From contig MNCI01009457.1 of NCBI GenBank assembly GCA_015680685.1, forward strand, positions 346,256-410,255: 64,000 nt of DNA. Reading direction: 5' to 3'. Under the pieces are notes generated by a model that was not told the origin of the DNA, made no database searches, and saw nothing but the letters and a program-made list of their open reading frames with translations. Source of the stretch: Gnetum montanum. Lineage: Eukaryota; Streptophyta; Gnetopsida; Gnetales; Gnetaceae. Positions 35,141-43,782 of this stretch are shown one piece after another. Both the position numbers and the translations under genes were made by a program. Positions within the stretch are counted from its first letter, which is position 1, and each line of letters starts with the position of its first letter.

Positions 35141-36053
35141 TTTGATGCGTAAATTTTGGACACACCAACACCTGCGAAAACTCGTTTTAGAAGACTATCA
35201 CCCAGGGTGCCTCCCGTATGGGTACGGAAACCTGGGAATAGTCTCAGCTGAAAAGGGCTATGTGACAAAATAATAAAAATAATCCAAACAAAATATTAAA
35301 AATTTAAATTAAATTTTAAATTTTAGGAGGGTTCTGTTTGGATTATAACAAATAAAAAGACATAGTAAAATATCCAAAATTAAAGTCAAACATTTGTGCA
35401 ATTTTTTTCTTTTGAAAAGTAAACAATACAAAAGGAAAATTGAAATTAAAATAAAATTTCTCTAATCCACTGCTTGACCACCATCGTTCTGTGATGTTGC
35501 TATTAACAGGCATCCGTTGCAACTATCAGGTGCTGCCGTTAGTTGTTGTTGCCTGTTGCTTGACTGGCTGCTCTAGGATCTGATGATTTGGGGCCACAGT
35601 CCAAGATCTCCCTGCCCCGCGTCACCTTTGACCACCTGCCTGGATCCTTTCTTTTCTATGAGAGAAGCTTGAGCCACACAAACGGAACATATGGAGAATC
35701 ATTCAAACAATGCCCAATTAAACAGCCACCGATTAAACAGCCACCAATTAATCAGTTAGAAATCCTTTTGGGATTCTTGTCTTGTTTCTGTGAATAATAA
35801 TGCAGCTGTCGACGTTTCCCCCAAAATGGGACATGGAATCCCACCCAAAAAATGTTGAGAGAAGTGAGCGCTAAATCAGGTAGTGTTTGGAGACAAACGA
35901 AAAGAGGAAGATCCGCTGAACAGATCTGCCGTGTGTGCATATACAAAAAAATAAAATGCAGTTCATGAACGTTGCATGGGCAGCAGATTCTTGGATCCAC
36001 AAGCCTAGCCGTGTCCAAAAATGTTGGTTCAGGAACGTTGCACAGGCAGCGAC
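35141..36053 (-). repeat. repeat X', left part (LTR-end-like)
   Basis: Its first ~130 bp (TGATGCGTAAATTTTGG through GGGTACGGAAACC to GTCTCAGCTG) match the end of the miniature-element LTRs at 38058 and 38764. The remainder differs. The final ~100 bp are the first units of a ~62-bp tandem array that resumes at 41033, after the copia insertion. On the minus strand the outer ends read TG...CA, so X' may be a diverged solo LTR of about 1.43 kb. Confidence 0.55.
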
Positions 36054-36760
36054 TGTTGGAAAAAACTAACTGTGAAGCAGTAGATCACAGCAATGAATTA
36101 GCAGTTGCTAATTCATGAACTACAATTTCCATTTCTATCGCCTGATAGTTTTAGAATTTTCCCTAAAGATGACATAAGACTTCTAAACGTGTTGTGAAGA
36201 TCTATCTCAGTTAATTTTAGATGTTTCCAATTTTGTAACCCCAGATGTGGCTATTTAAGTCTGTCTTGGGATCAGTCATACACAAGAGTTAAGAGTTCTC
36301 CCATTGCATGAGAGAGAGGCTTCTTCTTGTTCTCTCCTTGTGATGAAGAGAGAGAAGCTTGTTATTTCCACATTGCATGAGAGAGAGGTTTCTTCTTGTT
36401 CTCTCCTTCTGATGAAGAGAGAGAAGTTTGTTATTTCCACATTGCATGAGAGAGAGGCTTCTTCTTGTTCTCTCCTTGTGATGAAGAGAGAAACGCTTGT
36501 TATTTCCACATTGCATGAGAGAGAGGTTTCTTCTTGTTCTCTCCTTGTGATGAAGAGAGAAGCTTGTTATTTCCACATTACATGAGAGAGAGGCTTCTTC
36601 TTGTTCTTTCCTTGTGATGAAGAGAGAAGCTTGTTATTTCCACATTACATGAGAGAGAGGCTTCTTCTTGTTCTCTCCTTGTGATGAAGAAAGAAGTTTG
36701 TTATTTCCATTACTCTTTACTTTCATCTCATTTCATATTTTGCTGCCAGATCTGCTAACA
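36054..36760 (+). repeat. copia 5' LTR with 6 minisatellite units
   Basis: Tandem units start at 36303, 36372, 36441, 36510, 36577 and 36644, with a period of 69 or 67 bp. Each holds CATGAGAGAGAGG, TTCTTCTTGTTCTCTCC and TGATGAAGAGAGA. A TATA-like TATTTAAG lies at about 36251, before the array. Confidence 0.9.
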
Positions 36761-36761
36761 G

Positions 36762-36776
36762 TGGAATTGAAGCTCC
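36762..36776 (+). promoter_or_regulatory. copia primer binding site
   Basis: TGGAATTGAAGCTCC follows the 5' LTR by one base. It matches the initiator-Met-tRNA type TGGTATCAGAGCTCC at 12 of 15 positions. Confidence 0.7.
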
Positions 36777-36828
36777 TAGGTTCATAGTCCATGGAAGTGT
36801 TGCAAATCGTGCATACAAATTTTACAAA

Positions 36829-37926
36829 ATGGTTGGCAAATACGAAATAAAGAAGTTCAATGGAAGCAACTTCACATTGTGGAAAATAAAGATATAGGCA
36901 ATTTTGCGTAAAGATAATTGCCTGGCAGCTATTGGAGAAAGGCCGCGAGAGGTCACGGATGATAGCAAGTGGAATGAAATAGATGGAAATGCTATTGCTA
37001 ATTTACACTTAGCACTGGTAGATGGGGTTCTTTCAAGTATTGCAAAAAATAAGATGGTAAAGGAAATATGGGACACTTTGATGAAGCTGTATGAGGCTAA
37101 ATCACTCCACAACAAAATCTTCTTGAAGAGAAAACTTTACACTCTTTGTATGGAAGAAACCTCATTGGTAACTGACCATATCAACACCCTAAATACTTTA
37201 TTTTCTCAACTCACATCATTGGGATATAAAGTAGATGTAGGTCAACGTGTAGAAATTCTACTTCAAAGTCTACCTGATTCATATGATCAACTCATCATCA
37301 ACTTGACCAACAATGTCCTTATGGATGATCTTGTCTTCGACGAGGTTGCAGCTGCGATTCTTGAAGAAGAAAGTCGATGCAAGAACAAGGAAGATAGGTT
37401 GGCAAACAAGGTGAAGGCCTTAACAATGTTGAGAGGGAGATCCATGGAACGTGATTCCAATTGGAACCAAATTCATGGTAGATCCAAGTCAAGAAGTAGA
37501 AGGAGAAACATCACTTGCTAAAACTGTGGCAAGAGAGGACACCTAAAGAAGAAGTGTTGGAACAAGAAGATTAATGAAAAGAGTCCTCAAGGGAATGTGG
37601 CAAGTACCTCATATGACGGTGATGTTCTATACAGTGAGGCAACTATTGCTGAAGGCAGACAGAAGCTCATTGATGCTTGGATCTTGGATTTAGGAGCAAC
37701 ATGGCACATGACCTCTCGGAGAGAATGGTTTTATCACTACAAACCAATCTCAGAAGGATCTGTGTACATGGGAAATGATCATTCTTTGAAAATCACTGGT
37801 ATTGGTACTGTCAAGATAAAGATGTATGATGACACTATTCGCACCATACAAGAGGTACGACATGTGGAGGGCCTGAAAAAAAATCTACTGTCTTTAGGAC
37901 AACTAGATGATGTTGGGTGCAAAACT
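36829..37926 (+). pseudogene. copia gag and start of protease, broken
   Basis: Gag starts MVGKYEIKKFNGSNFTLWKI and has a stop at about 36896. It then continues open to 37521 with the UBN2-type pattern (LYEAKSLHNKIFLKRKLYTL, LLQSLPDSYDQLI). The zinc knuckle at about 37514-37557 is C-stop-NCGKRGHLKKKC, that is CX2CX4HX4C with a TAA replacing one spacer codon. The protease follows (37597-37932): the active site appears as LDLGATWHM, with Leu-Gly where the family has Ser-Gly. It ends at the miniature-element insertion. Confidence 0.85.
37699..37926. repeat. 228-bp duplication flanking the miniature element (left copy)
   Basis: The copia protease segment from ACATGGCACATGACC to GCAAAACTC is present again at 39379-39606. 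The copies are nearly identical. Confidence 0.9.
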
Positions 37927-38057
37927 CATTGATGTTAGGAAGAGAGAAGGTTTAGTCCAAGGCATGGGTGTGTTGGTACCAACACTTAGCCCCCAACCGA
38001 AAAGGAAAAGAGAAAAAAAAATGGTCAAGCCAGGCCCTCCTTCTAGTGCCAAAAAGG

Positions 38058-38690
38058 TGTTGATGCATAAATTTTGGTCATGCCAACACCGGAAAAACTC
38101 GTTTGAGGAGACTATTGTCTAGGGCACCTCCCGTATGGGTACGGAAACCCGGGAATAGTCTCAGCTGGAGAGAACCATGTGACCAAGTGATAGAGAGATA
38201 AAGAGAGAAAATACAGATAGAGATAGAACAAGGAGAGAGAAACGGATGTCCAACGTCCAAATTGCTGTGAAAATAGAAGAAAATTTGCTGAAGCCCAACT
38301 GTCTAAATTGCTGCCGACGCCCAACCGTCTAAATTGCTCAGAAAAGAAAATTTGCCGACGCCCAACCGTCTAAATTACTGTCGACGCCCAGCCGTCTAAA
38401 TCGCTGCTGAAAAGAAAATCTAGGAAGAGAGAGGGTTTAGTCCAAGGCTTCATGGCCCTAGCCTCATTGGCCTAGGGCTTCCTGGCCTGACTTCTCCTCT
38501 GCCTCCCCCCCAACTCCATCACCTTGATGGCTTTTTATAGCCAATTTTAGGGTTAGGGTAACCCATCTTTTTTTTATTTTTTTTATTTTTTTTATTTTTT
38601 TTATTTTTTTTCTTCTTTCTTTTTTTCTTTTTTTTTTTAAAATAAACAAAGGCCCCATGCCAAGCAAGCATGGCCGTGTTGGTATCAACA
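38058..38690 (-). repeat. miniature element LTR a
   Basis: It contains several copies of a CCGACGCCCAACCGTCTAAAT motif region (38290-38400) and a long T-rich tract (38570-38640). A CCATGC...GCATGG inverted repeat lies near its outer end. Confidence 0.8.
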
Positions 38691-38763
38691 CTTAGCCCCC
38701 AACCGAAAAGGAAAAGAGAAAACAAAATGGTCAAGCTAGCCCCTCCTTCTAGCGCCAAAAAGG

Positions 38764-39378
38764 TGTTGATGCATAAATTTTGGTCATGCCAACACCGGAA
38801 AAACTCGTTTGAGGAGACTATTGCCTAGGGCGCCTCCTGTATGGGTACGGAAACCCAGGAATAGTCTCAGCTGGAGAGAACCATGTGACCAAGTGATAGA
38901 GAGATAAAGAGAGAAAATACAGATGGAGATAGAACAAGGAGAGAGAAACGGTCATCCAACGTCCAAATTGCTGTGAAAATAGAAGAAAATTTGCTGACAC
39001 CCAACCATCTAAATTGCTCAGAAAAGAAAATCTGCCGATGCCCAACTGTCTAAATTGCTGCCGACGCCCAACCGTCTAAATTGCTACCGACGCCCAACCG
39101 TCTAAATCACTGCCGAAAAGAAAATCTGGGAAGAGAGAGGGTTTAGTCCAAGGCTTCATGGCCCTGGCCTCATTGGCCTAGGGCTTCCTGGCCTGACTTC
39201 TCCTCTACCTCCCCCCCAACTCCATCACCTTGATGGCTTTTTATAGCCAATTTGGGCGTGTTGGTTACATGGGAAATTTTTTATTTTTCATTTTTTTTTC
39301 TTCTTTCTTTTTTCCTTTTTTTTTAAAAAATAAACAAAGGCCCCATGCCAAGCAAGCATGGGCGTGTTGGTATCAACA
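38764..39378 (-). repeat. miniature element LTR b
   Basis: Collinear with LTR a at 706-bp spacing, but shorter in the T-rich tract. Confidence 0.8.
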
Positions 39379-40135
39379 CATGGCACATGACCTCTCGGAG
39401 AAAATGGTTTTATCACTACAAACCAATCTCAGAAGGATCTATGTACATGGGAAATGATCATGCTTTGAAAATCACTGGTATTGGTACTGTCAAGATAAAG
39501 ATGTATGATAGCACTATTTGCACCATACAAGAGGTACGACATGCAGAGGGCCTGAAGAAAAATCTATTGTCTTTAGGACAAATAGATGATGTTGGGTACA
39601 AAACTCGTATAGAAAATGGGATCCTGAAGATTACCAAAGGTATGCTTGTGGTAATGAAGGTAGAAAAGGTTGCTGCAAATCTGTACATGCTTATGGGGAA
39701 CACACATCAAGTGGGAGAGTCTTCTGTTGCATCAACTAGTTTGGAAGAAGAATCAACGATGTTGTGGCATCGAAAACTTGGTCATATTTCAGAACAAGGT
39801 TTGCAAATTCTCTCTAAACAGAGACTTCTTCCTAGGCTCAATTCGGTATGTTTACCATTTTTTGAGCATTGTGTTACTAGTAAGCAACATAGATTAAAGT
39901 TTAGCACATCAACTACTAAGAGTAGAGGCATCTTGGCCTTGCTGCACTTTGATGTTTGGCAAGCACCAGTGACTTTCCTAGGAGGAGCAAGATACTTTGT
40001 ATCTTTCATTGATGATTTCTCCAAGAGATGTTGTGTGTATCCAATCAAAAGGAAGGCAGATGTCTTTTCAATCTTCAAAGTTTTTAGAGCGCAAAATAGA
40101 AGTTTGACTGGAGTATATCCTTGTATGGCTTAGCA
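39379..40135 (+). pseudogene. copia protease (duplicated part), pre-integrase and integrase start
   Basis: This is an open frame whose ORF begins within the miniature element's LTR. It contains the duplicated protease segment, the C-terminal protease part (GILKITKGMLVVMKVEK), the GAG-pre-integrase LWHRKLGHISEQGLQIL and the first integrase Asp region. There HFDVWQAPV has FD where the family has the catalytic D. It stops at 40133 in mid-integrase. The second catalytic Asp, Glu, RT and RNase H are missing. Confidence 0.85.
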
Positions 40136-40221
40136 AAAGCATAAGCAACATAGAATGACAAGGTAGAAAGGATGGTGTGGAGATATGATTGATCCTCAAT
40201 CAAAATCTCCAAGTGGGAGAT

Positions 40222-41032
40222 TGTTGGAAAAAACTAACTGTGAAGCGGTAGATCATCGCAATGAATTAGCAGTTGCTTATTCATGAACTACACTTTCCAT
40301 TTCTATCATCCGATAGTTTTAGAATTTTTCCTAAAGATGACATAAGACTTCTAAACCTGTTGTGAAGATTTATCTCAGTTAATTTTAGATGTTTCCAATT
40401 TTGTAATCCTAGATGTGGCTATTTAAGTCTGTCCTAGGATCGGTCATACACAAGAGTTAAGAGTTCTCCCATTGCATGAGAGAGAGGCTTCTTCTTGTTC
40501 TCTCCTTGTGATGAAGAGAGAGAAGCTTGTTATTTCCACATTGCATGAGAGAGAGGCTTCTTCTTGTTCTCTCCTTGTGATGAAGAGAGAAGCTTGTTAT
40601 TTCCACATTGCATGAGAGAGAGGCTTCTTCTTGTTCTCTCCTTGTGATGAAGAGAGAAGCTTGTTATTTCCACATTGCATGAGAGAGAGGCTTCTTCTTG
40701 TTCTCTCCTTGTGATGAAGAGAGAAGCTTGTTATTTCCACATTGCATGAGAGAGAGGCTTCTTCTTGTTCTCTCCTTGTGATGAAGAGAGAAGCTTGTTA
40801 TTTCCACATTGCATGAGAGAGAGGCTTCTTCTTGTTCTCTCCTTGTGATGAAGAGAGAAGCTTGTTATTTCCACATTGCATGAGAGAGAGGCTTCTTCTT
40901 GTTCTCTCCTTGTGATGAAGAGAGAAGCTTGTTATTTCCATTGCTGATAATAAGATTCTTCTGCATTTGCCTGTGGTTCAATTGCTCTTTATTTTCATCT
41001 CATTTCATATTTTGCTACCAGATCTGCTAACA
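40222..41032 (+). repeat. copia 3' LTR with 7 minisatellite units
   Basis: Units start at 40471, 40540, 40607, 40674, 40741, 40808 and 40875. The first period is 69 bp and the rest 67 bp. The units are more uniform than in the 5' LTR. About 40 bp after the array are absent from the 5' LTR. Confidence 0.9.
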
Positions 41033-41552
41033 GCGGCTTTGTGGATCCACATCCAAAAATGGTCTCAGGAACGTTGCACAGGTAGTGGATTCCTTGATCC
41101 GCAAGTGTAGCCGTATCCAAAAATGGTCTCAGGAACGTTGCACAGGTAGCGGATTCCTTGATCTGCAATCGTAGCCGCATCCAAAAATGGTCTCAGGAAT
41201 GTTGCACAGGCAATGAATCCCTGGATCCGCAAGCGTAGCCGCATCCAAAAATGGTCTCAAGAATGTTGCACAAGCAGTAGATTCCTGGATCCGCAAGCTT
41301 AGCCACGTCCAAAAATGCTCCCATGAACGTTGCACAAGCAACAGATTCCTAGATCTGCAAGTGTAGCCGTGTCCAAAAATGGTCTCAGGAATGTTGCACA
41401 GGCAGTGGATTCCTGGATCTACAAGCGTAGCCGCATCCAAAAATGCTCCTTGAAACATTGCACAAGCAGTGGATTCCTAGATCCACAAGCGTAGCTGCAT
41501 CCAAAAATGCTCCTCAAAACATTGCACAAGCTGCAGATTCCTGGATCCACAA
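41033..41552. repeat. ~62-bp tandem array (right part of repeat X')
   Basis: There are about eight units with the consensus GTTGCACAGGCAG, GATTCCTGGATCCGCAAGCG and TAGCCGCATCCAAAAATG. Left-hand units of the same array lie at about 35955-36053. The open minus-strand stretch 41129-41458 is a by-product of this periodicity. Confidence 0.85.
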
Positions 41553-41693
41553 GGCATTGCTCCAAGTAAACCAATTAGAAGTACTAGAAGAGGGGTAGTT
41601 TTCATTAGTTTCATGCAAATTCAATTTACGCTTCAACTGACGTCAAAAGAAAAGTTTATTGTTATGTAAACTACATCTTTGTCCTTCAAATTT
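41553..41693. repeat. 141-bp direct duplication flanking an insertion (right copy)
   Basis: Partner of 34999-35140. Confidence 0.85.
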
Positions 41694-42135
41694 ATCCTCT
41701 AGATTCTCAATCATATTAAAGTCTTTTACAATGATCCAATTGGTTGCAAGCAAGTTATGACCAAGCTAATTCCAAATAGCTTTTGGTAATTTAAGTTACA
41801 AGAAGCATAAATAGAAACAAACCTCAAAATTTCATTAGCATACTGTAACCAAATCCAACAACAATGTCCTTAATCATCATTATCATGATCAATAATAGAC
41901 TCCTGCTATTCACTGTGAGAAAGAATCATAGCTTCACCTTTACCATGCTCATGAGTAAAAGAGGCATAGTAACTATTAGAAAAAATATTCTTATTACAAG
42001 TTTGAATATGGAAATCTTGAATTTTAATTTCTTGAATAAAGACAACATCTAAATAAGCCTACAAATATAATCTTGGACTATATATCTTTTATGGGGATCC
42101 GAGAGTCCCCTAACATTCCACGAGAGATACTTCAC
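41553..42135 (-). pseudogene. LINE endonuclease, N-terminal part
   Basis: Minus translation begins VKYLSWNVRGL, followed by an IQDFHIQTC...IFSNSYYASF region. This is the first strand and following part of the AP-endonuclease-like domain of plant LINEs. It continues at 35140 after the inserted block. Confidence 0.8.
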
Positions 42136-42479
42136 TATGATTGTGAAGATGAGAGAGGATCTCCCTTAACTACTAAAATCTTAAAAGAATTTTTGGACTC
42201 AAAGTTAATCTTTTACTAGCAGAATGGTTATCATTAGCAGCAACCGAGGATCAATGCCCTTTGGGGAAATTGCTAAAGATAGTATTATCTTGTGTGACTA
42301 AGGCATAAGATTTCTGAGTAACTCACTCCCAACCACCAATAGCTTCTTTTGGAGTCCCTTTTTGGTTCTGACAATTCTTAGCAGCATCAGTAGCCTTAAT
42401 ATTCATGTCTTTAGCATATGTCATTTTAGAGTTTTAAGAAGAAGGATTAGCTAAGGATGCATCCCTGCAATATCATTAA

Positions 42480-43267
42480 CTTGATCCATACATATATTTT
42501 TATCTTTTAACTTTTTACTAACTTGTTCAGCTAAAATTCTCTTAGTGTTAATTCAATCTTGGCCAATAGCTTTGGACATTGAGCTTTTTTATGATTAAGA
42601 TTAAGACAATAGTAACAACGATTTGGGAGGGTAGAGTATGAAATCTTTTGCACGAAAATCTTTTCCTTAACATTAAGCAAGTCTGGTTGTTGGGTTTACA
42701 TATCAAGTTTAACATAAACTCGTCGAGTTGGTCTCAGACAAAAGCCAAAAAAAAAAAAACTCAATTCCAATAACCTCCCCAATTTACGCAATAAGAATGT
42801 CAATATATGTCAAAAAATGGGATGGAAGTTATGAAAATTCAATCCAAACTATCAAAATACTTTTACTTTCTCTAAATCAAAATCCTCTTTCTAAGGTTGA
42901 AGAACTAAAAAGAATCCATAAACATCCCAAATAGGCTATTGTTTCACAAAGTCTGTCATAGCCTTAGTTGCAGAAGCAAAAAGAAAAACCCTCTTGTGAG
43001 ATTAGAAGCCAAGTTAAACTGATCTTTCTTGAAAAACTAAGGTAGGAAGAATCCTGCTAGTAAAAAAAGCCAAGATAAACCTACTATTTCTTGAAAAACT
43101 AAGGTAGGATGAATCCTGCTAGTAAAAAAATCTACATAAAATTGAGTAAAAGTTTGAACTCTTTGATCAAAGATATTTACAGCATATTCAAAACTCAAAA
43201 CATTATCATGATCATCCACATCAATATTATTCTCATTGTTTCATTGTACAATATTGGAGGAATCCAT
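42480..43267 (-). pseudogene. LINE ORF1 remnant with CCHC knuckle
   Basis: The start MDSSNIVQ is followed by a stop and then by DHDNVLSFEYAVNIFDQRVQ. A CYYCLNLNHKKAQC knuckle (CX2CX4HX4C) lies at about 42617-42573, as in the gag-like ORF1 of plant LINEs. A ~65-bp tandem duplication at about 43025-43135 (TCTTGAAAAACTAAGGTAGG repeated) disturbs the middle. Confidence 0.7.
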
Positions 43268-43419
43268 TTTCTTATGCTTTTTTTCCATCAACATGAAAGA
43301 GCAAAGAAACAACTTCGGTCATGCAAACCCCACAAGGCCCAGTCCAAAGACACCCAATAATCAGATGGAGAGCACCAAAGATTAAAAAAAAAAAGGCAGG
43401 AAGCTAGGAACCGATTCAC

Positions 43420-43770
43420 AGGGAGAACTCTTTGTGGAAGATCCAAAATCAGAAGCGCCGAAGGGAATCCAAACGGTACTAAAAAAAATCCAAAGACAAA
43501 AACAAGGATACTTCCGGCGCTATGATAGACCCAGAGCAACCAACTTCAAGCAAGTCCAGACCCTCAGGCCGAAGCAGCAACCCTGGATCCAAGCCGTAGA
43601 GATCGATCACACCCCAGACTGCATGCTCGTTGTGAGCCAACACACCGCTGCGCAGAAAAGAGCACAGCAACCCAAAATAGTGAAACGAGAACCCTCTGCT
43701 GGAAACCCACACATGATCCCAGCAACCCGTACGACACTGCCCCGCTCCCCACCCTGCCGCCAACTGAGTT
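43420..43770 (-). other. GC-rich LINE 5' region
   Basis: This is markedly GC-richer than its surroundings. It carries overlapping open frames on both strands, none resembling a known protein. Its position upstream of ORF1 on the minus strand suggests the LINE 5' untranslated/promoter region. Confidence 0.5.
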
Positions 43771-43782
43771 CTTTTCCTGTCG

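Larger units (their letters stand above)
37927..39378 (-). mobile_element. miniature LTR element chain (TRIM-like), minus strand
   Basis: Three LTRs are joined by two 73-bp internal segments: a truncated LTR (about 37934-37984), internal 37985-38057, LTR 38058-38690 (633 bp), internal 38691-38763 and LTR 38764-39378 (615 bp). On the minus strand each LTR starts TGTTGATACC and ends CATCAACA. The internal segment has TTGGCGCTAGAAGGAGGGG (PBS position) at one end and GGTTGGGGGCTAAG (polypurine tract) at the other. A GGCTATAAAAAGCC TATA box lies in the LTRs (about 38528-38541 and 39235-39248). There is no coding capacity. The size and layout fit a terminal-repeat retrotransposon in miniature. Confidence 0.75.
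36054..41032 (+). mobile_element. Ty1/copia element with minisatellite-bearing LTRs, plus strand
   Basis: The 5' LTR is 36054-36760 (707 bp) and the 3' LTR is 40222-41032 (811 bp), both TGTTGG...CTAACA. There is a PBS and a PPT (AAGTGGGAGAT at 40211-40221). The flanking 5-mers GCGAC and GCGGC are probably a TSD with one mutation. The interior keeps gag, protease, GAG-pre-integrase and the start of integrase, but RT and RNase H are deleted. A miniature LTR element plus a 228-bp duplication interrupts the protease. It is inserted in the ~62-bp array of repeat X'. Confidence 0.88.
31690..43770 (-). mobile_element. plant LINE (L1-type), minus strand, interrupted
   Basis: On the minus strand the order is as follows. 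A GC-rich 5' region covers about 43770-43420. ORF1 starts near 43267 and has a CCHC knuckle near 42617-42573. The endonuclease begins near 42130. Further endonuclease sequence lies at 35140-34800, RT at 34700-33300, the post-RT domain to 32857 and a zf-RVT domain near 32205-32150. Sequence 35141-41552 is a later insertion. Without it the LINE is about 5.5 kb. Stops and frameshifts are frequent and no poly-A tail is apparent at the 31690 end. It sits between two halves of an LRR gene. Confidence 0.85.

Noticed and set aside
36276-36585. Open frames on both strands over the LTR minisatellite
   Set aside because: They repeat the same ~23-residue unit because the period is a multiple of three. 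No independent evidence of coding.
36303-36710. CRISPR-like array
   Set aside because: The units are contiguous 67-69 bp minisatellite repeats without unique spacers, in a plant retrotransposon LTR.
41129-41458. 109-codon minus-strand ORF
   Set aside because: It arises from the ~62-bp tandem array.
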